Shown here in pieces: positions 27,033 through 36,219 of a stretch of DNA of 64,000 nucleotides. Origin of the DNA: Sulfurimonas sp. HSL3-2. Its GTDB lineage: Bacteria; Campylobacterota; Campylobacteria; Campylobacterales; Sulfurimonadaceae. The notes below the pieces were generated by a model. It was not told the origin of the DNA. It did no database searches and saw only the letters and a list, made by a program, of their open reading frames with translations. Position 1 is the first letter of the stretch. Each line of letters begins with the position of its first letter. The translations under genes were made by a program, and so were the position numbers. Location of the stretch: contig NZ_CP147917.1 in NCBI RefSeq assembly GCF_039645965.1, positions 992,001-1,056,000 of the forward strand. Direction: 5' to 3'.

Positions 27033-28724
27033 ATGGCAGATAAATCTGATACATTGGGACTGCGTACGCAGGTTGAGCAGTACTCGATTCATGATGTCGA
27101 ATATGTCGGTGACAACACGATCATCTACCGTGCCGAGGATATGCGAGTCGGTAGAGAAGTATGGCTACGTGAATATTTCCCAAGTACAATAGCCAAACGT
27201 CATCACAAAGAGGGCGGGCAAAGTACAGTTTATGTCCATCCGACACAGAGTGAAGTATTCGCCGCAGGAAAGACAGAGCTGCAAACCCTCTACAACACTC
27301 TCAAGGGAGTAAATAATCCTGCCATTCCTGCCTTCTACCAGACTTTTGAGGCCGGTGGGACGCTTTATGCTACAACACAATACTCCGGCGGAATGAAAAC
27401 ACTTCGTCAGTTATACGATGCTAAGAAAATATTTTCAGAACAGCAGATCAGTACATTTGCTCTCTCCCTTGTTCGGGCATTAGTCATTTTACAGCGTACC
27501 GGATTACAGGTACGGTCATTGAATCCGGACACACTGTTGCTAAATACCGCTACAAACGAATGCAGCACTGCTTATGCAGAGTTTGTTTCTTTTAATGAGC
27601 AAAGAGTACAACAATTGATGCATGAGTTAGCAATAGTGTTGTACGGTATGATAGACAGTGAAAATATCGAAGATGACAAACCTCTTAAACCCTTAGAGCC
27701 TAATAGTGTTTATTCTGGAGCATTGTGCGGGCTGATAAATCGTATGGTATTTGAGGAGTCATCACAACGTCCGAAAATCTTTGAAGAGTTACAAACCCTG
27801 CTGCAAAGTTACCAGCCAAGTGAAGCAGAATGTGAGCCGATTGTATGTAAAAAAACGGACAACCCGTTTTCATCGCTTGCCAGTATGGCAAGTATCGTGC
27901 TTATCCTTGTTTTCGCTTATTATATTTTCACTCAGCCTAAAACTTTAGATATCAAGAAAGTAACATGGTTCGATGCAGCGCGCTATCATCTGGTCGCTTA
28001 TTTTGGTAATGCACAAGCGGAGTCCGGACTCGGGCAGATGTATGAAAAGGGATATGGTGTAGACCGAAATATTAAAGAAGCGCTGTTTTGGTATAAGAAA
28101 GCGGCAGAGCAGGGGAACCTTTATGCACAACTGAGTTTGGCGCAAATTTATCATAAGGGCATGGGTGTCAATAAAAATATTACAGAAGCAATACATTGGT
28201 ATGAAAAAGCGGCTTCAAACGGAGATAAACAGGTAAAGTGGCAACTAGCAAAGATATATATGGATCAAAAGGCATATGATAAGGCACAAAGATACTATGA
28301 GGAACTGGCAAGAGACGGTGATGTACAGGCTCAGAAAAATCTGGCATATATGAAAGTAAGCGGTAAGAGGAAGAAAGACCCTGAAGGAGCATTTAACATC
28401 TTCTTGAAGCTGGCAAAAACAGGAGATCTCTACGCCCAGCAAAGCCTTGGTTATATGTTTATATCGGGTAAAGGGACATCAAAAGACTATGCACAGGCAT
28501 TGTACTGGTTTAAACAAGCGGAAAAACAGGGTGATGGATATTCTTGCGGAGCTATTGGAGAGATGTATCTTTATGGTCTAGGTGTTTCTAAAAACAAGGA
28601 AGAAGCCCGTTATTGGTTTGAAAAAGGGCTTTCAAGAAACGATAAATACTCAAAACGGGCATTGATGAAAATGGGACAGGACGATACAGTTATTCAAAAA
28701 GTCCGTATAAAGAACAACACATAA
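27033..28724 (+). CDS. Pseudokinase fused to Sel1 repeats through a membrane helix
   Basis: 563 aa. Residues about 10-270 align in layout with bacterial Ser/Thr kinases of the KEYFP type. The ATP-binding Lys is Arg (WLREYFPS), the catalytic HRD loop is degenerate (RSLNPDTLLL, no His-Arg-Asp) and no DFG is seen, so catalysis is unlikely. One helix at about 281-300 (SIVLILVFAYYIFT) is followed by Sel1/TPR-like repeats (about 327-545; AESGLGQMYEKGYGVDRNIKEALFWYKKAAEQGN and four or more further units). ATG 27033 is chosen because GAGG sits 6 bp upstream. Orientation would put the kinase-like domain inside and the repeats in the periplasm, suggesting a transmembrane scaffold. Confidence 0.75.
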   Translation: MADKSDTLGLRTQVEQYSIHDVEYVGDNTIIYRAEDMRVGREVWLREYFPSTIAKRHHKEGGQSTVYVHPTQSEVFAAGKTELQTLYNTLKGVNNPAIPAFYQTFEAGGTLYATTQYSGGMKTLRQLYDAKKIFSEQQISTFALSLVRALVILQRTGLQVRSLNPDTLLLNTATNECSTAYAEFVSFNEQRVQQLMHELAIVLYGMIDSENIEDDKPLKPLEPNSVYSGALCGLINRMVFEESSQRPKIFEELQTLLQSYQPSEAECEPIVCKKTDNPFSSLASMASIVLILVFAYYIFTQPKTLDIKKVTWFDAARYHLVAYFGNAQAESGLGQMYEKGYGVDRNIKEALFWYKKAAEQGNLYAQLSLAQIYHKGMGVNKNITEAIHWYEKAASNGDKQVKWQLAKIYMDQKAYDKAQRYYEELARDGDVQAQKNLAYMKVSGKRKKDPEGAFNIFLKLAKTGDLYAQQSLGYMFISGKGTSKDYAQALYWFKQAEKQGDGYSCGAIGEMYLYGLGVSKNKEEARYWFEKGLSRNDKYSKRALMKMGQDDTVIQKVRIKNNT

Positions 28725-28759
28725 TATATAAAGCATTTTTACTAATGAGTAAAATATAT

Positions 28760-28765
28760 TATAAT
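28760..28765 (+). promoter_or_regulatory. -10 box TATAAT
   Basis: A consensus hexamer 32 bp before the lipoprotein start; no convincing -35. Confidence 0.45.
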
Positions 28766-28797
28766 TAAACTCTCTAGTATCTATAAAAGGAGAACGA

Positions 28798-29187
28798 ATG
28801 CGCTATATACCAATGATCTCAGCCGTAGTGGCTGTAACAGTTTTATCCGGATGCAGCTGTCTGTATGCTCCCCCATCTTCCTTGATAGACAACACGCCTG
28901 TCGTTAAGATGGGAAGCACGGTGAACCCTCCTAAAGAGTTCATACTATACATCCCTGCAAACAGTAAGTTTCCTATGAAGTTCTTGGCAAAAGGCGATGT
29001 TTTTGACACGAATGAGACCTCGACGGTCATGGTGAGTTTTACTAAAGATATCTATCTTTACGACCACTGGGCAAGTCTTGACGGTAAAAAATGGATCGAT
29101 TTTCACTCGATGTTTAAGGTGAAGCCCTCGGGTGGATTTGATTCGATGGGTGCAAAGATAGAGTTAAAAATGGATTATGCTAAATAA
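28798..29187 (+). CDS. Small lipoprotein, unknown
   Basis: 129 aa. A signal peptide with lipobox VLSGC puts the modified Cys at about residue 19. The mature part is a compact beta-rich domain (FILYIPANSKFPMKFLAKGDVFDTNETSTVMVSFTKDIYLYDHW). AAAGGAGAACG precedes the ATG. It has its own promoter and ends convergently, 22 bp from the diguanylate cyclase. No family is recognised. Confidence 0.75.
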   Translation: MRYIPMISAVVAVTVLSGCSCLYAPPSSLIDNTPVVKMGSTVNPPKEFILYIPANSKFPMKFLAKGDVFDTNETSTVMVSFTKDIYLYDHWASLDGKKWIDFHSMFKVKPSGGFDSMGAKIELKMDYAK

Positions 29188-29209
29188 ATACGAATTCTGT
29201 TTTATAGGT

Positions 29210-30424
29210 TCAAGCAGCTTTAACAGTCTTGTTGCGTCCTGTTTGTTTGGCTTTATAGAGTGCTTCGTCTACAATCTGCAGAAACTGCTGTAAATTCGCT
29301 GTTTGATGAGGCACACCAACTCCGACGCTGATAGTCATTCCGTATGCTTTTGTATGGTCTAGACTTTCGATTAAAAAACGCACTTTTTCGGCAAAATGAA
29401 AACCGTTTTCTAAGTCACTGTTTGGATATATGATCATAAACTCTTCACCGCCCCATCGACCGACCGTATCTGTTGAACGTGAAGAGTCTTTTAAAACCTT
29501 TGAGACATGCTTCAAAACTTCATCCCCTATAGGATGACCATATCGGTCATTGATGGTTTTAAAATTGTCTAGATCGATCATTAACAAGGCAAAAGATTTT
29601 CCGTATTCCTGATAGTTCTTATACTGGATATGAAGTTCTTGATCCAGTTGATAGCGGTTGTAAAGTTGTGTAAGAGGATCGGTAATAGAGCGTTTTGAGT
29701 AGTCGATATAAAGTTGGTGCACACGTTGATACTCCTTTTGCTTATGTTTGAGTATACTAATGTAAGTAAGTACGATAGAAAGAATGCCAAATGCAAATAA
29801 AAGAAATTCTAAAAGAGTCTTTAAAATATTTTGGTTTAAAAGTGCATCGACGTACGAAATATCTATATCTGCACCTACGACATAGAGATCTCCTTTTACT
29901 GTGCTCATCGGTAGAAAAACAGAACGATATGTTCCCCAACGATCGCTATAGACAGGTACGTATATTGGTTCATAAACTTCATTGCGTTTATTAAAATGAT
30001 TTGTTTTGAGTTGAAAACTTTGTTTAAGTGCGTCGCTTGCATCAGGGTAAGCAGTAAAGTAGTGTACCTCTGTGCCTTCTTTGATCTCTTCTGGAAGTGC
30101 ACTTGAACTGGTGAGTCTATAGGTTCCTTTGTTGTCTTGAATAACAGTATAGAGAAATTTAGTTCCTAGTCGATTATTGAGATTTGAAAGGTTTTTTATA
30201 TTTTGATTATCTTCAGTTTTATTAATGTCACTAGTACTTAGGGCTCGGTCATGAAAATCGTCTGCAAGGACAAACGGTACAGCAACTGCCGCTGCAAAAA
30301 GTTGTTTGTCGATTTGTGAAATAAGACGATCTTTTTCATAAAAATAATTCCAAATAGAATATATAGCTAGTACGCTTAGTGTAAAAGCTACAGCAGCTAT
30401 CATTTTTAGTGTTTCTAGTTTCAT
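29210..30424 (-). CDS. Membrane diguanylate cyclase with periplasmic sensor
   Basis: 404 aa. A helix (about 9-25), a periplasmic Cache-like sensor (about 30-195), a second helix (about 200-222), then a GGDEF domain (about 245-404). The active site is intact: RWGGEEFMII, with LDNFKTINDRYGHPIGDEVL. It makes c-di-GMP in response to an extracellular ligand. It is transcribed alone on the minus strand. Confidence 0.9.
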   Translation of the reverse strand: MKLETLKMIAAVAFTLSVLAIYSIWNYFYEKDRLISQIDKQLFAAAVAVPFVLADDFHDRALSTSDINKTEDNQNIKNLSNLNNRLGTKFLYTVIQDNKGTYRLTSSSALPEEIKEGTEVHYFTAYPDASDALKQSFQLKTNHFNKRNEVYEPIYVPVYSDRWGTYRSVFLPMSTVKGDLYVVGADIDISYVDALLNQNILKTLLEFLLFAFGILSIVLTYISILKHKQKEYQRVHQLYIDYSKRSITDPLTQLYNRYQLDQELHIQYKNYQEYGKSFALLMIDLDNFKTINDRYGHPIGDEVLKHVSKVLKDSSRSTDTVGRWGGEEFMIIYPNSDLENGFHFAEKVRFLIESLDHTKAYGMTISVGVGVPHQTANLQQFLQIVDEALYKAKQTGRNKTVKAA

Positions 30425-30731
30425 GTTGATTGAATCATACTAGTGTGAACCTTTAGCAAGAAATATTAAATAATGTAAAATATTATTGTACTTAAATTTA
30501 TTTTTTAAAGAAAGACTAGGTGGTACATTTTTCAATATACTAAATGTATTTACAAAAAGTGTTACAAACTCTTCATTAAATCAAAGTTGGTACGTTTTTG
30601 GCTTTTTAATAAACAATAGTTCAAGCAGAGAGAAATGTGAGAACATCTTAGTACGAAATATCCTAAAATACGTATTAGTATATTTTAGTAAACTAAGTAT
30701 ATTTTTATAAAAGAAAGCGTAGAATGCAGCC
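30425..30731. other. AT-rich intergenic region with possible operator
   Basis: 307 bp between two divergent genes. The right part holds TTAGT-AA-ACTAA (30685-30696) embedded in repeated AGTATA/TAGTA elements about 40 bp before the HxlR gene, a reasonable place for an autoregulatory site. A short open frame here has no ribosome site and no protein-like composition. Nothing else was recognised. Confidence 0.35.
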
Positions 30732-31193
30732 ATGATAGAACTTAATGACAAATCATATGACTCATCGGAAGAACTTTTCTTTGAGATATTTAATGACAGG
30801 TTGAAGCTTCAGATCATCTGGCTCCTTCAAAAAAATACGATGCGTTTTAAAGAGTTAAGCAGTGCACTAAGCCCCATCACAAACAAGACTCTTTCATCAA
30901 AACTAAAAGAGCTTGAAGCATTGCATCTTGTAACTCGTAAAAGTTACGGTGAAGTACCTCCGAGGGTAGACTATTCATTAAGCGTTCATGGTAAATATCT
31001 CAGACCTGTCATAGAAGAGATACTTTCATGGTCTAACAAATATGCTAAAGATTTTGCCTCTGTCGAGCAAGAAAACAAAAATAAGATTCCTATAAAAGTC
31101 ACAGAGAAATCTTACGTACCTGTCAGAAACCATTTGGAAAAAAGTGAAAAACTTGACAGACCTGCTAAACGGTGGTCTATTTTTGGAAGATAA
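30732..31193 (+). CDS. HxlR-family transcriptional regulator
   Basis: 153 aa. A winged helix-turn-helix of the HxlR type: FEIFNDRLKLQIIWLLQKNTMRFKELSSALSPITNKTLSSKLKELEALHLVTRKSYGEVPPRVDYSLS, followed by a dimerisation helix. The C-terminal tail (about 110-153) is longer than usual and charged. It probably controls itself and the SDR gene 29 bp downstream. Confidence 0.88.
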   Translation: MIELNDKSYDSSEELFFEIFNDRLKLQIIWLLQKNTMRFKELSSALSPITNKTLSSKLKELEALHLVTRKSYGEVPPRVDYSLSVHGKYLRPVIEEILSWSNKYAKDFASVEQENKNKIPIKVTEKSYVPVRNHLEKSEKLDRPAKRWSIFGR

Positions 31194-31222
31194 TCCGAAT
31201 TTAATAAATAAAAAGAGAAATA

Positions 31223-31915
31223 ATGAAAAAAACAGTTTTAATTACAGGCGGAAATAAAGGCATAGGGCTTGAAACGACTAAAAAATTTTTACAAATAGGT
31301 TATGAAGTCATAGTCGTTGCACGTGACTTTACAGGTTTTGAGTTCAAAGAGGACAAAAACGTCCGTTGTATCGAGTTTGATCTGAGTGATGTAGCAAAGG
31401 TTCCTGAACTTGTTTCGATGATAGACAGCATCGATGTGCTCATAAATAATGCAGGTGTGATGTACTCATTACCGTATGATGATTATCCAAAAGAGAAAGT
31501 GGATTTTATGATAGGATTAAACATCGAAGTACCCGTTAAGCTCATTGAACTTCTTTCTAAAAAGATGCCTGATGGCGGTAGAATAGTCAATGATGCTTCC
31601 ATAGCAGGGCAAATTGGTCATCCTGATGTTTGGTACGGCATAACAAAAGCAGGACTCATAAATGCGACAAAGAGCTTTGCAAAGATATTTGACGGTAGGA
31701 TCATCATCAACGCCGTTGCACCGAGTCCAGTTGAGACAGATATGTTAAACGTGATCCCAGAGGCACGACGTGAAGCATTCTTAAAGACAGTAACGGCAAA
31801 ACGTTTTGCTTATGCCGAAGAGGTGGCTAAAACAATGGTATGGCTTGCTACCGAAGCACCGGAGTACATCAACGGTACCTGCATAGACATCAACAGCGGG
31901 TCCTATCTGCGTTAG
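31223..31915 (+). CDS. Short-chain dehydrogenase/reductase
   Basis: 230 aa. Cofactor loop TGGNKGIGLE near the N terminus, NNAG motif (LINNAGVMYS), catalytic Tyr/Lys in WYGITKAGL, and a normal C-terminal substrate region (NGTCIDINSGSYLR). An NAD(P)-dependent carbonyl or alcohol oxidoreductase of unknown substrate. It is probably the target of the adjacent HxlR regulator. Confidence 0.88.
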   Translation: MKKTVLITGGNKGIGLETTKKFLQIGYEVIVVARDFTGFEFKEDKNVRCIEFDLSDVAKVPELVSMIDSIDVLINNAGVMYSLPYDDYPKEKVDFMIGLNIEVPVKLIELLSKKMPDGGRIVNDASIAGQIGHPDVWYGITKAGLINATKSFAKIFDGRIIINAVAPSPVETDMLNVIPEARREAFLKTVTAKRFAYAEEVAKTMVWLATEAPEYINGTCIDINSGSYLR

Positions 31916-31925
31916 AGGGAGAGTT

Positions 31926-32234
31926 ATGAATCCTATTAAAGTTGTACGAGAAAAGACAAAAAAACTCACAGATCTGCCCAATATCGGTAAATCTTTGGCA
32001 GATGACCTGCGCTCGATAGGTATAGATACACCCCAAATGCTAAAAGGTAAAGATCCTTACGAGCTTTATCAAAGACTCTGTGAAGTGACAAGCAGTAGAC
32101 AAGACCCTTGTGTACTTGATGTCTTTATGTCCGTTACCGACTTTATGAATGGTAATGAACCGAAAGTGTGGTGGGATTATACCGATGAGCGTAAAAAGCG
32201 GTATGGCAACGGTAAAAAAATAGCAGAAATATAG
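31926..32234 (+). CDS. Helix-hairpin-helix protein (Cdd1-like)
   Basis: 102 aa. LTDLPNIGKSLADDLRSIGIDTPQML is a helix-hairpin-helix, and DPYELYQRLC through WWDYTDERKKRYG matches the Pathogenicity-locus (Cdd1) family. It probably binds DNA or a nucleotide ligand; no reaction is known. It follows the SDR by 10 bp. Confidence 0.75.
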   Translation: MNPIKVVREKTKKLTDLPNIGKSLADDLRSIGIDTPQMLKGKDPYELYQRLCEVTSSRQDPCVLDVFMSVTDFMNGNEPKVWWDYTDERKKRYGNGKKIAEI

Positions 32235-32280
32235 CAATTGTTTCATTTGTGATATCATATCTTCAAGTAAAGGAGTAGAG

Positions 32281-33822
32281 ATGCAAATGAATAACGCCTA
32301 TCGTTTAGCAGTCATATCCGACGTACACATCGGAGATCCGAGATGTACGCTGTTTAGTATTATGGATGAAGATGAAAAAGTGACTCCCCATGCCCCTTAT
32401 AAAAAAGGGGAAATCTATTTTAACAGTGAAACACAAAATTTTTACAAATACCCCCAAGACAGACTTATCATTGAACGTCATAGTAAAGACCCGTATTACA
32501 GAGTGAAGCTTGATATGTCAAAAGACTCTCAGTACACAAGATTGGTAGAGATCGCAAAAGAGGTAGATAATCTTATAATCCTCGGAGATCTTTTTGACAT
32601 AGCGATGCAACGGAATGATATCGCTTATGAACTGGTCAAGGTGTTTCTTGATCAGCTCCGGAGTGATGCAGGAACAAAAGAGTTTATCTACATACCTGGC
32701 AATCATGACTACTCATTATGGCGTCATTTGCAATGGGAGAGTGATGTCACACAGCAAGTTAATGAACTAAATCCGGCGAAAATGGCTAGACATGTAGTCC
32801 CCGGTATTTTATCTTTTAAAGATAACAAAAAGCATTTACAGCTCTTTGAGTATGTCAATACGGAGATAACTAAAGATTATCCTGAGGATAACTCAGAGTA
32901 TTTACTGATAGAAAAAAAGGATTATGAACATACACATATGGATAAGATATTCGGTACGGCTGTTACTTTGGTGTACCCGAACCTTTATATCATCGATGAT
33001 CAAGATAGAGTCACGCTTCTTACACACGGTCAATATTTCGAAGATAACTGGTCTGAGATGAGTAATAGCATGAATAAGCACTGGGACAGATTTGTCGCTA
33101 TATTGGCTAAACAGTTTAATCTGACTCCTGAAGAACTTGCTGATCATGAGATAGCCAAAAAGATCGAAGCCTTCAAAGAACAGTCCGATAACTTTAATCT
33201 GCCTCAGTTCATACAAGCAAATGCGCTGGTAGGAAATGCACAATCAAATGACGGTTATGAAACAGGTACTCCAGCCCAGCTTGATATCCTTTTACGGAAC
33301 TATTATGAAGTACTCAATGATGGTAAACCACCGAAGGTAAAGCCTAGTACAGATTATATTACGGTAAGTAAGATCATCGAAAAGGCAGACGGTTCAAAAC
33401 CTAGCAGTAGTTCGGATGTCGAATGGTATATCTACAGAACTATTCGCGAACTGATGAAACTAACTAAGGACAGACACTACAAGATAAGTAAGTTTATATA
33501 TGGTCATACTCATGTTCCGGGAGTATCTAACTCTACTGTTTCATCACAGCTGTCGTCTTTAGGTCTTATTTCATCAGGTTCTTATGTGTCTGACTCCAAA
33601 GACACTTCTTCGAATCTCTTGTATGTCAATGCTCATCCTATAAAGCTTCAAGATCCTATGCCAAAACCGAATAAATATACGGTCATAAACACAGGCGGCT
33701 GGTTAAGAGATCATCCCCACCAAAAGAAAAAAGAAAAGTTTCACGGGTTTGGTAAACCTTGTGGGGCTGTTATCCCGATATTAGAAAATGGTGAAATTAT
33801 AGAAATCAGAGTACTTAAGTAA
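32281..33822 (+). CDS. Calcineurin-like metallophosphoesterase, large
   Basis: 513 aa with the full set of metal-site motifs: DVHIGD (near residue 13), GDLFD, GNHDYS, THGQYFED and GHTHVPG. Between the core motifs lie long insertions, so it is nearly twice the size of a simple phosphoesterase. AAGGAG at 32270-32275 supports the ATG at 32281. No signal peptide. The substrate is unknown. Confidence 0.8.
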   Translation: MQMNNAYRLAVISDVHIGDPRCTLFSIMDEDEKVTPHAPYKKGEIYFNSETQNFYKYPQDRLIIERHSKDPYYRVKLDMSKDSQYTRLVEIAKEVDNLIILGDLFDIAMQRNDIAYELVKVFLDQLRSDAGTKEFIYIPGNHDYSLWRHLQWESDVTQQVNELNPAKMARHVVPGILSFKDNKKHLQLFEYVNTEITKDYPEDNSEYLLIEKKDYEHTHMDKIFGTAVTLVYPNLYIIDDQDRVTLLTHGQYFEDNWSEMSNSMNKHWDRFVAILAKQFNLTPEELADHEIAKKIEAFKEQSDNFNLPQFIQANALVGNAQSNDGYETGTPAQLDILLRNYYEVLNDGKPPKVKPSTDYITVSKIIEKADGSKPSSSSDVEWYIYRTIRELMKLTKDRHYKISKFIYGHTHVPGVSNSTVSSQLSSLGLISSGSYVSDSKDTSSNLLYVNAHPIKLQDPMPKPNKYTVINTGGWLRDHPHQKKKEKFHGFGKPCGAVIPILENGEIIEIRVLK

Positions 33823-33835
33823 CTAAAATAACTTG

Positions 33836-33841
33836 TATAAT
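33836..33841 (+). promoter_or_regulatory. -10 box TATAAT
   Basis: A consensus hexamer 29 bp before the EamA transporter start. Confidence 0.45.
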
Positions 33842-33870
33842 TCCCGTTAAACTTAGGTGGTGACATTCAA

Positions 33871-34776
33871 ATGGAAGATAGTAAAAACTCTACTCGTTAT
33901 TTTATAGGCATGATCGTGGCTATGCTGCTTTGGGGTGTGGCTTGGACGGCAGGAAAAGCTGCTGCCGAGCATTCAAATGCCGAAGTCGCAGCCTTTTGGC
34001 GATATGCTATCTCTTTTATCAGCATCCTTCCCGTCATCTGGTACTTAAAAGTCCCTCTAAAAACCGATAGGATGGGATTTGTCTATATGCTTGGAGCAGG
34101 ATTGCTTACATCACTTTTTAACTACCTTTTTTTCGCAGGACTCTCTCACGGTCAGGCAGGTTACGGCGGTACGATGGTAACGGCTCTTGCTCCCATATTT
34201 ACATACCTGATGTCCATAGCCATCTTAGGTACGAAAGTATCGACACGCCAGGTCATAGCACTTTCTATCGGGGTCTTTGGCGCACTTATTTTACTTCGCG
34301 TACCGTTTGAGGGGTTCGCTTTTTTAAATGTGGAGAGCTCTTACTTTTTAGAGTGTGCCATCGTCTGGGCATTTGTGACCATCCTTTCACAAAAAGCGTC
34401 AAAAAGAGCGAACCCTATGTTTTATACACTTGTCGTCTTTGGAGTAGCAGGGGTGACAAACATGTTCTTTGCACTGCCGCATCATCCGTTTGATATTCAA
34501 GCTTATGACGGAGTTTTCTGGGCTACGATCATCTTTATAGGTGTGTTTCCGGGAACATTCAGCACGGCTCTCTTTTTCCTTTCAGCAGGTAAGATCGGAG
34601 CGCACAGGACGGGAGTCTTTATGTTCATCGTCCCGGTAGGTGCCATCGTATCGAGCTGGTTCGTGTATGGAGAGAGCATAGCGCTCTCGACAGTCATAGG
34701 ATGTCTGCTTGCTTTTTTTGCCGTTATGCTGTTTAATATGAAAAGAACTTCCAAAGCGGTAGAACAAAAGGTTTAA
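33871..34776 (+). CDS. EamA/DMT-family exporter
   Basis: 301 aa with ten hydrophobic segments in two EamA repeats (first about 10-145, second about 155-290). N-terminal motif LLWGVAWTAGKAAAE. A drug/metabolite transporter, probably exporting an amino acid or a metabolite. It ends 1 bp before the DUF815 ATPase start. Confidence 0.85.
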   Translation: MEDSKNSTRYFIGMIVAMLLWGVAWTAGKAAAEHSNAEVAAFWRYAISFISILPVIWYLKVPLKTDRMGFVYMLGAGLLTSLFNYLFFAGLSHGQAGYGGTMVTALAPIFTYLMSIAILGTKVSTRQVIALSIGVFGALILLRVPFEGFAFLNVESSYFLECAIVWAFVTILSQKASKRANPMFYTLVVFGVAGVTNMFFALPHHPFDIQAYDGVFWATIIFIGVFPGTFSTALFFLSAGKIGAHRTGVFMFIVPVGAIVSSWFVYGESIALSTVIGCLLAFFAVMLFNMKRTSKAVEQKV

Positions 34777-34777
34777 A

Positions 34778-35548
34778 ATGCAGCAGAATATTGACTGGAA
34801 AAACTGTTACGGAGCTATATGGCGGGCTAAAAAAGAGTATCTCAAACCTGTAAAAAACATAGATGAGATCACATTTGAAGATCTGATAGGCATAGAGAGA
34901 CAAAAAAAAGAGCTCATAACGAACACCGAGCGTTTTTTGGATGATCTTCCTTCAAACAATGTCTTGCTATGGGGTGCAAGAGGTACGGGTAAATCCTCGC
35001 TTATCAAAGCGGTTTTAAACGCCTACAACGCAAGAGGTCTTCGCATCATCGAGATAGACAGAGACGACCTAGACGATCTCATAGAGATATCGGACATGAT
35101 ACGTAACCTGCCTTACAAGTTCATCATCTTTTGTGACGACTTGTCATTTGAAGAGGGAGAGAAGGGCTATAAAGGTCTTAAACGCATACTTGAAGGTTCT
35201 ATAGAGACACCGCCTAGCAATGTCAAGATATATGCTACCTCAAACAGACGCCATCTTATCACCGAATATCAAAGAGAAAATGAGGGTACGGTGGTCGGAG
35301 AGAATGGCGAACTTCACTATTCAGACAGCGTAGAGGAGAAGATATCGCTCAGCGACAGATTCGGTCTGTGGCTCTCTTTCTATCACGGCACGCAAGCCGA
35401 GTATCTAGAAGTCGTAGACAGTTACTTTAAGGACTACAAAGGCGATAGAGAGTTCTTGCATGCAGAGGCTCTGCGTTTTGCGCAGGTGAGGGCAAGTAGA
35501 ACCGGCAGAACGGCAAAGCAGTTTTATAACAGCTATTTTCAAAAGTAA
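34778..35548 (+). CDS. DUF815-family AAA-type ATPase
   Basis: 256 aa. Walker A is LLWGARGTGKSSLIKA and Walker B is KFIIFCDDLSFE, followed by an Asn/Arg sensor region (IYATSNRRHLI). IDEITFEDLIGIERQKKELI is the typical DUF815 lead-in. The cellular role of the family is not established. Confidence 0.85.
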   Translation: MQQNIDWKNCYGAIWRAKKEYLKPVKNIDEITFEDLIGIERQKKELITNTERFLDDLPSNNVLLWGARGTGKSSLIKAVLNAYNARGLRIIEIDRDDLDDLIEISDMIRNLPYKFIIFCDDLSFEEGEKGYKGLKRILEGSIETPPSNVKIYATSNRRHLITEYQRENEGTVVGENGELHYSDSVEEKISLSDRFGLWLSFYHGTQAEYLEVVDSYFKDYKGDREFLHAEALRFAQVRASRTGRTAKQFYNSYFQK

Positions 35549-35557
35549 AGGGCAAAG

Positions 35558-35851
35558 ATGTTTATAGTATCACTCACATACACCGCTTCACTAGAGGAAG
35601 TGGACAAGTATTTAGCCTTACATGTAAGCTATCTTGAGGAGCAGTATGCATTAGGCAACTTCATCGCTTCAGGTCGTAAAGTTCCGCGTACAGGCGGTGT
35701 TATCCTTTCAAAAATGGATTCGCTTGAAAGTCTGCAGGCGGTTTTGGAAAAAGACCCTTTTAAGATCAACGATCTTGCCGCTTATGAGATCATCGAGTTT
35801 ACACCTAGCATGACGGCTAAAGGGTTTGAAAACCTAAAAGAGGAGATATAA
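35558..35851 (+). CDS. YciI-like protein
   Basis: 97 aa with the YCII ferredoxin-like fold pattern (FIVSLTYTASLEEVDKYLALHVSYLEEQYALGNFIASGRKVPRTGGVIL, then DPFKINDLAAYEIIEF). Small stand-alone members are mostly uncharacterised. The stop overlaps the next ATG (TAATG). It carries a perfect palindrome copy. Confidence 0.75.
   Translation: MFIVSLTYTASLEEVDKYLALHVSYLEEQYALGNFIASGRKVPRTGGVILSKMDSLESLQAVLEKDPFKINDLAAYEIIEFTPSMTAKGFENLKEEI
35617..35628. repeat. Iterated palindrome CTTACATGTAAG (intragenic)
   Basis: Encodes LHVS within the YciI-like protein. Confidence 0.8.
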
Positions 35852-36192
35852 TGAAAGATAAACTGCTTATAGTCATAAGTACCGACAATGCAGACAGCAT
35901 CATGAAGTTTCCGCTGCTTTACGGCGGAGTGTCGCTTCCTAGAGATTACTGGAAGAGAGTGCATGTGATGTTTTGGGGCGCTTCCATCATGCAGGCGAGA
36001 GATAATAAGATCATTAGAGAAAAAGTGCTCTCGATGCAAAAAGACGGTGTGGAGTTTAGTTCATGCATCGTCTGTGCTCAGGAATACGAAGCCGTCGAGT
36101 CCTTAGAATACATCGGCATACCGTGTAACCATACGGGAGAACTTTTGACCGAGGCTCTTAAAAGCGAGGAGTGGTCTGTACTGACCATATAA
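35851..36192 (+). CDS. DsrE-like protein
   Basis: 113 aa with a Rossmann-like fold of the DsrE/DsrF superfamily: LLIVISTDNADSIMKFPLLYGGVSLPRDYW, VHVMFWGASIM, and a Cys pair region SCIVCAQEYEAVESLEYIGI. Members with a Cys at this position act in sulfur relay; the role here is inferred. It is coupled to the YciI-like gene. Confidence 0.65.
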   Translation: MKDKLLIVISTDNADSIMKFPLLYGGVSLPRDYWKRVHVMFWGASIMQARDNKIIREKVLSMQKDGVEFSSCIVCAQEYEAVESLEYIGIPCNHTGELLTEALKSEEWSVLTI

Positions 36193-36219
36193 GTACCCTA
36201 TTTTTTTTAAAGGAAAAAG

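Noticed and set aside
30486-30710. Short open frame in the gap before the HxlR gene
   Set aside because: No ribosome site and composition typical of AT-rich intergenic DNA.
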